Of a stretch of DNA of 64,000 nt, positions 1-12,003 are shown piece after piece. Below the pieces are notes generated by a model. That model worked only from the letters and a program-made list of their open reading frames with translations. It was not told the DNA's origin and ran no database searches. This DNA comes from Opisthocomus hoazin (taxonomy: Eukaryota; Chordata; Aves; Opisthocomiformes; Opisthocomidae). The stretch covers positions 12,472,531 through 12,536,530 of the forward strand of contig NC_134422.1 of the NCBI RefSeq assembly GCF_030867145.1, read 5' to 3'. The first letter of the stretch is position 1. Every line of letters starts with the position of its first letter. The translations under genes were made by a program, and so were the position numbers.

Positions 1-1924
1 ATCATCTGGAACTAGTGGGAAGATTGATTAGTCCCAAAAGACGATTTAGAGATTGCTTCTAAAAATCAAAATGGCTTTGACAATCAGTGCTGTCTGCAGT
101 GGGTATCCATCTAATGAGAACTGAATTTAGACACATCTGACTTTTGATCAGTGTTGTCCTATGCTGGAATAAATCTGGAAACGCAGAAACAAAAAGCTGC
201 TACTTCTGTAACCATTCTCTGGACCTGTCCCAAAAACTTAAAATTATTTTTACTGTGAAGTTACAATTTCTTTTCTGTGAAAATGGAGTAAAGATAAAAA
301 TAGATTTGAGCTCTAATACCCTGCCTGTCCTGTGTGTGCCTATTTTGTCTAGACTGTGAGCAATGAGAACCAGGCACCATCTGAAATGTTAATTTATTTT
401 ATGACGGAAATGAGGCTTATATGATCCTGCTGTCTGTCTGTGTCCCCTTAATGACTTTTGAACTCATTGTCTGATTTCAAGCTAATGTGACAGAAGTGGA
501 GGAACAACAAGATAATTAGGCTACTACAAGTTTCGTGAAAATTAGAAGTTGGATAGAAGAGAGAGAGATATGAACACCCTGAAAGCCTGCTGCAAGAATG
601 CACATATAGTCTGAGATTAAATAATCCATACAGTCAAGATCTCTTATAAATTTCCTCTGAAGGAAAGAAAACCTAGAACCTCAAATTTCAATTGGTCAAG
701 AAATACAAATAAACAGCAACCCAAGCTTTGTTATTCTGGTGCCCAGGGAATTACTCTGCTTATCTGCCGCAAACCAGCAAACCATCCTGCAATGCACAGG
801 AGGAGCTAACACTGCAGCGTGACGCGGGTCGGATTGTCCCGATGCTGGGCTGCGGATCAGACACAGCGGCTGGGGTGGGCAGCCTGCACAGCTGGCACAG
901 CTGGCAACAGCCGGCAACAGCCACCCAGCTGCATAAATGCAGCGTGAAAATGGAGTGTTTACTATAAGTGCACTCACTTGGAGTTGGCTGCCAAAAATCT
1001 AGGAACTACAAGGGTGTAAATCAGCCCTGGCAAAAGTAGCTCTTTCGATCAGAGATGACTTGAATACCCAATGTTTCACTGCAGGGCTGCAGAGAGAAGA
1101 GGTGCCAGCTTTGATGTCTGCGGAGTCTGCTGCAAGGAAGACAATTAAGCTATATTTAAACGACTTTTTACCTAGCATGGGTGAAAGGAAGAGCATAACT
1201 GGTACTAAGAAGCTGCCTGTGGAACTGTAATTCATAGTGACACTGTACCAGAAGAGCAGTGCTGTGAGCGAGTGCAGGCAGACACGGTATATTTTATACA
1301 GAGCATGTGGAATGGGACCAGGAGGACAAACTGAGAAAGATCTGAGAAAAAAGGAGTTGCATTTTTTTCTTGGTACTATGTGTATCTCTGGGCTGTTACT
1401 CATTTTTGCGCTCAGCCTCTTCCCATTTCCAGCCCAAAAGTTCAGGGACACTCTGAAGTCATTCTGTACTTAGCTTAAGGGTGAACACGTGGCAGAGTCA
1501 GCTGCTTTTCATCTACTTGCCTTCTACTTGGGGAGCCCTGTTCCGCTTCTAGCAGAGAAGGGAGCCCTTCCTCTGAAGATGGAGGAGAAGGTCTAACTCC
1601 AGGAATGAATATGCAGCTGTGCATATGCTGATGGTGTTGTGCCAGGCTTGCAGGCATGCAAAGTAGTTCATTAGCCCAAGAAAAGATGTTTCCTAGGTGT
1701 CACGTTAAACATGGAACTGTGTCCTCTGCAGGAGGAGTGTAATAATAATTATAACAGTATAATAATAATTGTCATGTAGCAAGCTCTGATCGTTGTTATT
1801 TTCTGGTAGATGGAGCTCACTGATGCCTGCTGTCAGCCAGTTGCTGCTTTGGATGTTGTCTAGACAGAGAATGATTTTATTCAGAGTATAGTTAATTCAT
1901 GTTCATAATGAAAACTAGGCTCAC
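1..1924. other. AT-rich stretch, no gene recognised
   Basis: No ORF here has recognisable protein similarity; the longest frames (up to 150 codons) show no domain and are treated as chance. The visible structure is minor. There is a short GC-richer spot around 820-950 with repeated CAGCTGGCA/CAGCCGGCAACAG words, and a small duplicated AT motif at about 1739-1770 in which ATAATAATT occurs twice. It reads as intergenic or intronic sequence. Confidence 0.6.
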
Positions 1925-2110
1925 CTGCATGCTGCCCTGCATCTGCTTCTTCCAAGCGCCCCGCCGATGTAACGCACCGCATCCAGCAGACCGTCGGGTT
2001 CATAACCAGGGTTTTTTGTTCCGTCAGTCACGAGAGGGCACTGTTAAACGTGGTCTCCCTCTCCTCCACGCAAGGGGTTGCGTGCAGGAGTATTCCAGAG
2101 TTCGTGATAC
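1925..2110 (-). other. Isolated CpG-dense patch, possible minus-strand exon
   Basis: About 13 CpG dinucleotides fall within roughly 150 bp (1956-2102), while neighbouring sequence has almost none. On the minus strand a good splice-donor match (CAG then GTGAGCC) follows base 1925, and a weaker acceptor-like TTTAACAG ends at base 2041. Between them lies a 116-nt interval with one frame open through 38 codons; its translation includes the run NPGYEPDGLLDAVRYIGGAL and it uses GC-rich third positions. A perfect 7-bp stem with a GGGG loop lies just outside, at 2067-2084. I do not recognise the peptide. Alternatives are a piece of an unrecognised repeat, a small regulatory CpG cluster or a real short exon. 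The acceptor is weak, so the exon reading is tentative. Confidence 0.3.
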
Positions 2111-2439
2111 CCTAATGCCTTGAAGATATGGCAAACAGTTATATTTTTTAGTTACACTTTAGACCTGCCTCCTCGGGTGGCGTAAGATGCTGACAGCAGA
2201 AGGATATATTGATTGTGTATTTACTAATAGGTGACATGACCATTGTAATTTTTCTTTGCAATTGCAAAAAAGGAGGAAGAACTTGTTTCGTGTAGTTCTC
2301 AGTCCTGCACCCAGATTCTAGGGGCCCTTAACCTTCCTTGGGGAGGGGACGGAAGAAGGGCAATGGGGTGCTTTTGTAAGGAGCAAAATTTAATCCAGCA
2401 CAAATTACACTTCTGTTTCCTTATAAGATGTATTGGACA

Positions 2440-2610
2440 GACAATAGCCAATATTTGTTTAAAATGTATTTTCTCAACACAAGTCTAGATTATGGAACTC
2501 GCTGCCAGATGACATGTTGGGAGCAGAGAACTAGCTTGACTTGAAAGAATCTGAATGTGTCCATGCACACCAGCAGATGCTGAGCCTTCAAAATTAACAC
2601 AATTAATTTT
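2440..2610 (+). repeat. Probable ancient CR1 LINE remnant (3' region)
   Basis: The stretch around 2494-2590 follows the layout of the 3' end of old amniote CR1 elements: a 'TGGAACTCGCTGCCAGATGA' segment, then a degraded 'aattagcttgacttgaaagaatctgaa' type segment. In intact copies this codes for the WNSLP-type end of ORF2 and the start of the 3' UTR. It is heavily decayed with no open frame. The match is by eye to a remembered family pattern and the limits are approximate. Confidence 0.4.
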
Positions 2611-5600
2611 AGAAGGGTATTAGTTATTGTTCTGTAGCTTAAGCCAGCTCTTTAGAGCAGCCACGTAGGAGCTTGCTGTTCTGCGTTGCTTGCTGCGTGG
2701 TGGTTGTGCTGCTCTGGGAAGTGCCAGGCAGGTGGCATCAGCGCCGAGCCACGCCGGCAGTCTCTCTGCCCAGCGCTTTCTTCACTGTGCCACATAGGAG
2801 AGCCCTATAGCTTGTGGTATCCCTCTGTTACAGCTCATACCTGGAGCATTACTCCAAAGGGTGTGAGGGTAACAAATACTGATTTGGCACCCCCAGGTTT
2901 ATAAGGAATCATGGATTTTTTTCCTAATTGGTAAAATTTCCCTTGGGCTGGCTAAGCTTCTTGTCATGCCAAGTGAGATAAGCCAGTTCTAGATTTCAAA
3001 GACAAGCAAGGGCCAAAATGTTCTCTATTGCTTTTACTTCTTATTATTACTATTCCTCGTTTTAAGCATCTGAAATGCTGTTTGCATCTCTGCCCATGTG
3101 TCAAAGTTCTTAAATAGCTGCTTGTTTGTCCTGTGAGCAAATGGAGGCCTTCTCACTTGGTTCTCTAAGTGCTTTCTCCTCCCTCACTCCCAGTAGGTTA
3201 AGATGTGTATGAATAAAATACACAAATGTGTGACACAAAAATGCTTTGGAGAAGGTTGTGTTTAGTAAAACAAATGGCCTGACTTTGGGCAATCGGTTAT
3301 TTGTACTGCAGGAGGCCTGTGAAGCCCCACTGGGCAAGTTATTTTCACAGGTCTGTAAAAGAAAAGACTTTGCTTTGGAAGGAGCTGGGGAACACCTTGT
3401 GTCCTCCTTGTGTTACTGCCTGGAAGTGGAGTTTCACCATGAATTGCCTCTTTCATCTGGAGTCAATGAGCTCAGATAAGTGGCCAGGTTGTAAATTTCT
3501 TTGGTCTCCCCAAAACTTTCCTGTAGTTATTTCCCTGCTTAATTTCTCTGAAGACTATATTGACATTTAGGAATAGGATTAATTCCTAGCTTCTGCTGGT
3601 TGCTGGTAGGACTGAGAATTGCATATACTGCCTTTAGGGCTGCTGTGATGGTCTTACTCTTTCTATGAATGATACTGTCTACTGTGTTTGGACAGGTGAG
3701 TGCCATTCACTGTACGAGGAAAGGTCCGGTAAGAATACAGTAAGAGAGTGGATCTTGGCTTAAAGTAAATGAAACTTCATCTTCTAGCTGTAGGAAGAAA
3801 AGCTGGAAATGTTTTTAAAGATTTTTTAAAGAAAAACTTGATCCTGCAAAAGGAAGCTGGAGTCCCAAGTAGAAAATCAGTGGGAATTTTGCAGGGGGAG
3901 AAGTCTCCAGATGGACTGCAAACTTCCAACCTATGCGCTGGGTTTGAGAATTTATTGTGTCTATGGTAAGAATTTGGTCACTGGCTACATGCTTTTAAGT
4001 GCTGTGGTGGGAGAAGTGGATTTGAAGCAAGTATATGAAATGTTCATGGTCTTGTGTAATTCTTGGTATGTTGACAGAGCAGTAATGAAAGGCTGTTTCA
4101 GCTGACCAGTTGGAATATAGATAAAGAATGTGCACGCGGTAAAGGAGATCTGCATTCAATTACCATCTTGCCACAGACTGGCTGCAGACAAGACAATAAT
4201 TCTGTGCCTCAGTTCCCTAATTCTAAAACAATGATATTCCTTTGTCTGACTTGTCTACTTAGATGAGATGGTCCTTAGGGCACTGATTGTCTCTTAAAAT
4301 GTTTTTTTTTTTGTTTTATCAGTTAATACAAAGCAACTCTGATTATCTGAGTGCTACTAGAATTCTATTGCTCCTGATCAGAATAAGTGGTCAGTCATTT
4401 GTTATCTCTGGGTTTCATTTTTGTTTTCTTTATCTAATCTTGTAAAAAATGCTTTATTCTTGGATAACAACATCACATGGTACTTTTTGAAAACAGTTTT
4501 ACATGATGTCTTTGTTTCTCTTTAATCCCATTCCATCAAAATTCAAGAATGTCAGCAATGGTAGTCCAAATTCCCATACTAGACCATGCAGACAATTTTT
4601 TTCTTAGACTAAAACATTTTGTTATAAACAAATACATATAATTACCACTGCAGAGCTGTTTCATTGCCAGTTAGCCCCCTGTACATAAAGATAGGTTGAT
4701 GCTTTCTGATTAAATTTGAGACACCAAAATGTCACTAACCTAGGTGAATTTTAATGCAGTCTCTTGTCCCTGTGTGTTATTCGCATTAAAAATACGACTT
4801 TGGCACAGAAGCCACTTGGGCTGACTTAAGAATGTTTGACCAGATAACAAGGAGACGTAACAGTCACTGGAAGCATTTCCAACTTGGGATATTTAATTAG
4901 AACTTATGACTGAAAATTCTTATGATCATCAGAAGATCAACATTCCAACATATTCCTGGTTATGTTTATTAAATATTCCCTTTTTTGGTCCTAAGTGTGA
5001 ACATTTGGAAAAATGTTAATACAACCCACTTGACTTCACTGGCACATTTTACAAAAGGAGAAGGAAAAAATGTGGAAGCCACTGAAAACTAAAGGGTTCT
5101 TGCTTTGGAGAAAAACAAAGTTCAGGCCAATACTGCAGACTGGCTGGAACTCTTCCACAGTTTTAAAAGGAAAAGACCCTATTGAAGACTCTTTTCACAA
5201 AACTCCTTTTCTTCCTTTGAATAAAAGAGGAACGAAGCACACTTAACACTGTCTACAACACGTCTCCTTCAGAGAAGCCAGCTTTATCTTCAAGTCCCAG
5301 CTAGTTAATCTGTTCAAACTTATTTTTAGCTTCAAGTCTCAGAAATTTGACACACCACAGGGACTTCAAATTTTTAGTCTAGATGGAATTTGCTGACAAT
5401 ACTCTCAGCTATGGCACTGATATAGCAGGGTTGGGTTTTCTCATTAAGTTTGGTAAGAATAAATGTTTTTCTCTCTCAGGGAAAAAGAAGGAAAGGGGGC
5501 AAATAAAGAAAACATTGATTTTCTCTCTCCCTAAATCTTTAAATTGTACTAGCTGCATCTGTATGGTATCTTGAGATTCGTGTGCCATATATGAATGATG

Positions 5601-8600
5601 TGCAATAACAGTTGTTTTGAAAGCGCCTGGGAAATCCTGTCTGAAGCATTCCCCTCCACAAGCGGCAAGTTTTCACCTGCTCTACAGCAGAAGTCTAGCT
5701 ATAAATCCAGAAGCCTAGGTATACACTGCAGTGTAATTTGAGTTGGCTTTCAAAATATAGAGGTGAACTCTTTATGTGGAACTTCTGCTGTGGGTGGCTG
5801 GCAATCCCAAACATGCACTAAAGCACGGTCAGGCATGTGTTGCATTTCCAGATAACTCTGATATATTCTTGCATTTCCACTGTTTCTGTATTTGTTGATA
5901 ATTGCAACAGAATTTCCGGGAAAAAACTTTTAGTTACAAAGGCTGTGTTACTCTCCTATAACTGTTGAAGTTACCTGATCTGAGCTTTGTCAAATAACAA
6001 TTTTATTGCCATGAATTAGGCAACCTTCAAATATACCTTCTCAATTTATCATGTTTATTTCTTCAGGGTAACAAATCTGTGTTACATGAGACTTACCAGC
6101 AGTTGTTTCTTCTAAAAAAAAAAAAAAAAGGCAAGACTATTGTGCGCCTCTGTAATCATGCTGTAGCCATGTAGCCATTACCAGTACTTCTTTCTTTAGG
6201 CTAGAAACTGAGATTAGAGACTGAAGGTTGTAGTAAAAGTAAATTATACTGTGTGGCTAGCTTGACTGTTCTCCGTAAAGAATGGGAACGGGCACTAACT
6301 GCATATGTAGTGAAAGTTCTCTAGTTCTGGGCTATTACTCGAGGATAACATGAACATGCTTTGGTAGAAATGATTAATGAGTATATTTGCTGAATTTTGC
6401 CAGCCTCCCTGTCAATTTGAACATAGTTCTGATGAAGTGAGAGCTTCAGGACAAAAAGCTGTGTCTTCTCCATACGTGCAGGTACCATCTGTTTCCTTTT
6501 CACAAAGAAAGGGATAAAGCTAACTGCATGATGCAGAGTGGCGATGTTGTCTTTGTGTTGATTGTCTTTGTAGTGGCCCATTCAATTGTAGGGTCAGTCT
6601 AGCCCCAGTCAGTACCTGCTTCTCAATGCCATTTTGCATAACACTGTGTAACCACTCCCTTTATCCATCATTGACTCGCATGAAAACCAGTAGTACTCTG
6701 CTGAGATGGATTTTGCTCAGCAACAGTCAGTACTTAATGTTTTTAATGCTTTAATGTATGAAAGCGGAAGTTCTCTGACACCACCAGTGGCTTTAGAAAA
6801 ATGATGGTACAGAATTTTTGCAGTCCAGACAAGTATTTGGTCTGCTAGTCTGAACAGTTTGTTACTTTGAAACACAAGTTGCACGTTTTAGCTGCTATTA
6901 AAATCACAAAAATTGCTAGCTTTTCTTTGTTTATGCCACTAGTTTACACATTATTCCAGCCTGTATATACAAGAGGATAGAACAGCTGCTGAGTTTCCAA
7001 ATCTGTAATTTCCCCAACAGCCAAATGCTTACAGCCCTTTTGCCTTTTTCCAACAAACCTAAAAGTGTAAAGACTCAGATACCTGTGCATCTTACCAGAT
7101 ATGCAAAAACTGCCTATGTGGTCCTCCGCTGATACATCAAATGCATTTTTCTTGCTCCTGAGCTGAGTGAAGTAACACTGGCCTAAACGTTGCATGTCAG
7201 CGTTAGTACTACATTGTGTCTGACCTCTTGGCTTCTTCCCTTCATAGGTACTCAATCTCTATTTGCAGCATGAAACTCAGCGGCTTCTCGATGCTTTTTA
7301 TGCTCGTGGTCAGCAAAGACACGAGCAGGATGGGGGATGATAATCTAGTCTGCCTGCAGATTTGGGAAGATATTATAGTGGCTCAACTTTAGAAGATTAT
7401 CTTCTAATCTCAAGAGGCTAGAAGCTGCACTGCTTTTAAAATGAGTGCTTACATTCTGCAAAAACAGGCACTCATGCCAGAAAGAGAAAAGAAAGAACTG
7501 GCTCTGGGAAATGGATGAATGTGTTCCTTCCCAACAAAGTTAGTTCCTAAGCATCTGATTTTACCAGTTTCCCTCCTTAATAAGGGGTCATATCAAGAAC
7601 AAGCCCTATACTTAAACAATTTCTGGAGCAGAAGTTAAAGTGAGAAGGAAGCACATATGAAAGTGCAATTGTGTTTAGGCACCTTCTGAACTTTATCCTG
7701 AAAGGAGCCTAAAAGATTTTACAGAAAGATTGCAACTAAGAGAATGGATTGGGAAGAAAGCACAAGGCAAAAGGAGAGGTGATCTTTACTCCCTTTATGC
7801 AGCTCTGCTCCTGGTACTCTGAATCACCTGAACCCTATAGTTCAGTTTCAGTAACTCACTTTTCCAAACACTTCAGCTAGGTAACTTCATTCTTCATTTG
7901 TTTTCTGTGCCTTGCCCTACAGAAGCTATATAAGCTCTCTGAGGGTTTTGCTGGTTACAGTCCGTGGCTTGTAAGCTACAAAAATCTAAATGTAGGTTGA
8001 GTTGAAATCTTCTAAGCACAGCCAGCCGCTGTTTCCTAAACGTGTCCCTGGAGCAGCTGCATGAAGGATGTTTACAATTAAAAAAAAAAAAACAAAAAAC
8101 AAAAACAAAAAACCCGCTCAAACAGCCAGTTAAGAATGCACAGGGTTATTCTAGCCAGCAACATTCATTAAATGTCATATCTAAACATCCATTATCTTGA
8201 GCTCGATCTGATTTAGGATCAGTGTCTAAAGAAGTGGCACTACCCGGAGTCCTAGAGGGCTCCTAGGATGAGGGTCCAACTGGAAGATAAACAGTCCTAG
8301 CAAGGACTCTGGGGAGAGACTGTGGCTGGACATGAAGTGTTACATCATACTGGCTTCTACTAGGATGGGAGATCCCTCCTTTTTTTTTTCCTTCTTGATC
8401 TGACTTGTGCAATACAAAAAAAAAAAAAAAGGCAGGAAAAAAGAGAGAGAAATATGTGAGCTCTGATGAGAATCTCGAAACCCAGCAGGGGCACCGTCTG
8501 CTCTCCTTATGGAGCTCGGTGGCTTTCATCCTGATTCAAGCGTCTCCTACTCCTCCCTCCCAGCTGAACGCAGATGTGGGTTCACTGGCAACACTGGGCC

Positions 8601-10719
8601 TTGTTCTCTGTGAGTGTTTAAGGCCCAAGCAATCATTTTCAATTGAAAGCAGAGGTGGTGATGCTATTACAAGATTGTCTAGAGCAGCAATTCCCAACTG
8701 GTAAGACATGAGAACATTTAGAAAAAAGGAGTTTCATGAAGTCTAGGCTAGAAATCAGCAGAGAAAAGCATCAGCATGATGCAGAGCAGCACCTTCTTGG
8801 AGTGAATGCTTAAAAATGTCGAGCAGAAAACTCTTTCCCAAAAGGTGTTGCCAGTTTAGACTTCAGTCAGCTGTGGCATGGAGATGGACAAAGCGAGCTC
8901 GTGCCAGGCTCTGTGTGGGTATATTTGGGGTTCATGTTCTATCTGTATTCTAATGCCAAGTAAACATCTATCTGCAGAAAGAAAATGTTCATACAATAAG
9001 CACCTTTCTTGTAACAGCGCATGTGCCAATGGGTGGATTCTGTATGCATGCACTGCAATTTTAAAAGGGGAGTAGGATCTACTATAGACAGAGTTCCCTG
9101 AACTTCATCAGAGGTCAGGGATGTATGTACATTTGTTTTGGACTAAAGGGAAACACATCTGTACAGTCCAGGGTGTGTCACCACCATACATTGAGGAGGA
9201 AACAGCCTAGGAGTAATAGCCTGGCTCCAAGTAATTGGCATCCAGCTGTACTTATGTACTATGATCATGCTATGAATGGTGTTACCTGGCATCAGATTAC
9301 CTGTGAGTTAAACTAGCTAATAGCTGTCTTTAGTATTTGTTTGTATCAACTCATAGGTTTACTTCACTTTACAGATATTCTTAAATTTTTCTTGAAATTC
9401 CATTGTGACTTCACAGAAAAGAAATTCTGAAGAGGAACTTTCAACAGTGAGAACTGAGGTATTCAGAACCTCTGAAAATAAAGTCACTTTGCTTTAGGAT
9501 TCCCATTCCAGTGATTCAGGTTTAAATAAAAAAAAAAAAAAAGGTCTCCATTTATCTGTTTTCAAAGTCCCAGAGCCTTTAAAACAATGAAAGCGTCTTG
9601 TGGTCTTAACAGATAGTCGATCTAAGGGAATTAGGATTAAGAAAAGTATCACTGCCAGCAGACAACTTCCTCCTGAAGAGGTGGCAGCAGTTCCTCCTAG
9701 TTCACTCATTTTGTATTGCATCAAAAGGGATGGCTACAACTTTTCATGGACTCATGCTGGTAACTGCTCTCATCCTTTGCAGAGGGTTGTGCTCAGTAAG
9801 GTAAATGCTGTACCAGGAAAAGGCAGCATCTTTCACGGCCTCCTTGTAGAGCCTACCTGGTTTGCAGGACACATCCTCTGTCAATGGCTGAAAAGTTCAC
9901 CTAAGGATCAAAATGAAAAGCATTGAAGTCTCTGCAGATATAAAACTCATGACACTGCCGCAGCTTTGCTGTGACTTTCTTGTCTTGGCCACATTTTTCT
10001 GAGCTGTTGAGTGGAAACAGAGTGAGGGGAGAGAAAGAATTAGAGCCTGGACTGTGGTTTGCTCCATCAGCCCTAGAGGTATTCTGGAGCCTGGTGAGGA
10101 GGCAAGTTCTCTGCAGCTTGTGTTTTCCCTTTTCTTCAGCAGTTAGGAACCACATTTTAAGATACCTAGCAGTGATTTGATCACAGCACAGAGGAGTGCA
10201 AGATGACAGAAAGGAAAGGCTTTACCCATAGAACCTGGGCTTTTGGTGTGTCTATCCCCGTATGTGTTTATGCTCTGGCTATAAATCCATTTCAGATAAA
10301 AAATCAGTTGCCTGTTTTTTTAAAAATGTGTTAATAAAACTTTCAAAAGTACTAGAATAAAAAGGCTTTAAGTTTGCCATGTACCTGGATTTCCTTGCCC
10401 CTCCCCTTCAGGGTCTCTAGTTCCACGTTTTGAAACAACATTTCTCAGGTTTTAGTATTGAAGAGGATTCAGTTTGTCCCCATCTCTCATTTGCTCTTGC
10501 TTCAACACTACTTTAGCACAACACAATTAACTGTAAATGGTTTATTAAACTAAACCCCCTGCCCTGGATTTGGACGTCTTTAGGCAGATGTGGGAGTGTG
10601 CCAGCCCCCACCAGGCTCTGGGGATGGGGGAGAGGCAGAGGGCAGCCCCGAGTCCCCCGTGTGCCCCAGAGCTTCCCCACTGCTGGGATCAGGGTAGCAG
10701 GTGGCAGGGCTGCAGCTCC
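2611..10719. other. AT-rich stretch, no gene recognised
   Basis: About 8 kb without a supported gene. Homopolymer A-tracts occur at 6114-6129 (16 A), 8416-8430 (15 A) and 9528-9542 (15 A), and an A/C-rich low-complexity run at 8080-8113. A strong donor-like CAG/GTGAGT lies at 3695/3696 but has no convincing exon. All ORFs are short and carry no recognisable domain. It is probably intergenic or intronic. Confidence 0.6.
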
Positions 10720-10827
10720 CTACAGAGCCCGACACATTCCGTACGTTCTCATAGGTACTCTCAAACACATCCCGTAAGTGTCCTGTCCAAGCCCCAAACA
10801 GACATGCACACACATCCTCGATGCACT
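10720..10827. repeat. Left part of a degenerate C/A-rich tandem repeat
   Basis: The sequence just left of the CR1 fragment repeats words such as CACATCC, GTAAGTG/GTACGTT and ATGCACA. These resemble the units found to the right of the CR1 (11,114-11,335), so the CR1 appears to split a pre-existing degenerate array. Units are poorly conserved and the left half is less clear than the right. Confidence 0.3.
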
Positions 10828-11113
10828 TCACAGAATCACATAATGTTTGGGGTTGGAAGAGACCTCTGTGGGTCATCTAGTCCAACCCTCCTGCCGAAGC
10901 AGGGTCACCCAGAGCAGGCTTCACAGGACCTTGTCCAGGTGGGTCTTGAATATCTCCAGAGAGGGAGACTCCACAACCTCCCTGGGCAGCCTGTTCCAGG
11001 GCTCCGTCACCCTCAGAGTGAAGAAGTTCTTCCTCACGTTCAGATGGAACTTCCTATGCTTCGGTTTATGCCCGTTGCCCCTTGTCTCGTCCTTGGGCAC
11101 CACTCAAAAGAGT
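10828..11113 (-). mobile_element. CR1 LINE 3' fragment, 5'-truncated, minus strand
   Basis: Read on the minus strand, this is the last 286 bp of a CR1 retrotransposon. The 5' break is just upstream of the 'actcttttgagtggtgccc' region. The frame then reads the ORF2 C-terminus, including [23 protein letters not shown] and [20 protein letters not shown] (minus-strand frame 11,103-10,921). It ends in the 3' UTR 'GGTTGGACTAGATGACCC' and the terminal GATTCTGTG. CR1 elements are the dominant LINE of birds and other reptiles and are usually 5'-truncated. The fragment resembles the corresponding part of the copy at 37,373-38,641. It is too short to mobilise. Confidence 0.93.
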
Positions 11114-11335
11114 TCCCTGCATGCAAGCTGTACACTCACCCCACAAAACATAGATACATCCCATACATATTTCATGCGCACTCCATGCAAGCCCATAAAC
11201 ACACCGCTCGATACTTCCTCACGCATGCACCTCGTAAAGCCCCCAAGCTCACGCTGCCTGCACCCCCATGCGCGCCTTGTACAGCCGCCACGTCCCTGTG
11301 CGCTCTGCTGTGCGCGTCTCATACAGCACCCATAT
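11114..11335. repeat. Degenerate GC-rich tandem repeat, units about 43-53 bp
   Basis: Imperfect units can be laid out starting at about 11,120, 11,173, 11,224, 11,267 and 11,311. Each opens with a CATGC(A/G)C-type word, followed by a (C/T)(T/A)(C/T)(G/A)TA(A/C)A(G/C) word and a C-rich tail. Unit length is about 43-44 bp in the better-conserved right part and longer on the left. The array runs into the CpG island. It could be an old minisatellite; the copies are too diverged for a sharp consensus by eye. Confidence 0.4.
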
Positions 11336-11753
11336 GCCCCCCCCCACCCGCACAGCTCCGTGTGCTCCCCGAGCTGAGCTACCCCACCTGTGCGGGGGCG
11401 GGGCCGGGCCCCCCCCCGGCACCGGCGCTCGCTGCGGCGGTCCCCGGGCTCCCCCCGGCCGCTGCCTCATCGGGCTGCGAGGCGGCCGCCAGCCCGCGCT
11501 GGCGGGGCAGGGAGGGAGTGAACGGGGGCCGGGCCGACCGCAGCGAGTATCGCCGCCGGGCACCGCTTCCCCCACTGCCCGCAGGGCCGAGCCGAGCCGG
11601 GCTGCCGGTGGGCTGCGGCCGGAGGCGCGGGCCGGGCTGGGGGGGCTCGCCAGCGGGGTGGCTCCGGCAGCGCTGCCCGGCGCGGCGGGGCGCGGAGGGA
11701 AGCCCGGGGGCGGGCGGGGGGGCAGCGGGGCATCCTCCGGAGGCGGAGCGGGC

Positions 11754-11778
11754 GGAGGAGGAGGAGGAGGAGGAGGAA
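11754..11778 (+). repeat. GGA trinucleotide run
   Basis: About eight consecutive GGA/GAG triplets occur inside the CpG island. Purine-rich triplet runs like this are common in 5' untranslated regions of vertebrate genes. In translated frames it would give poly-Glu or poly-Gly (plus strand), or poly-Ser, poly-Pro or poly-Leu (minus strand). Confidence 0.85.
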
Positions 11779-11840
11779 GGGGGAAACCTGCTCCTCCGAG
11801 GGCCGGGGCAGCCCAGCCCAGCGGCGCGGGCGGCGGGCAC

Positions 11841-12003
11841 ATGCCGGGCTTGGGGCACCAGAGCGGCGGGTTCCCGGCGGTCGGCTCGGCCCGGCTCCCA
11901 TCCCTCCCCCTGCCCGGGCGCCGGCCGGGCTCCGGCGGGGAGCAGGGCTCACCTGCGGCTCCCCTCCCAGACGGCGTTCATCCGACAGGGAGCAAACCGC
12001 GTG
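11841..12003 (+). other. Candidate plus-strand first exon ending in a strong splice donor
   Basis: The donor reads CGTG then GTAAGTAC, a full GTAAGT match, at the right edge of the CpG island, where first-exon donors usually lie. An ATG at 11,841 in a GC-rich context opens a frame for 54 codons plus one base up to the donor (begins MPGLGHQSGGFPAVGS). The peptide is low-complexity Gly/Pro/Ser-rich and unrecognised, so the exon may be entirely 5' untranslated. A second reading puts an acceptor (CCCTCCCAG) at 11,970 with a 33-nt exon before the same donor. No downstream partner exon was identified. Confidence 0.35.

Noticed and set aside
3638..3695. A 58-nt interval between CTTTAG and CAG/GTGAGT, open in one frame
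   Set aside because: The donor is strong, but the acceptor has a poor pyrimidine tract and the interval is short. There is no CpG or composition signal, so it is probably chance.
8384..8430. T-run followed by A-run, inverted homopolymers
   Set aside because: Simple homopolymers of different length; no further pairing or element structure.
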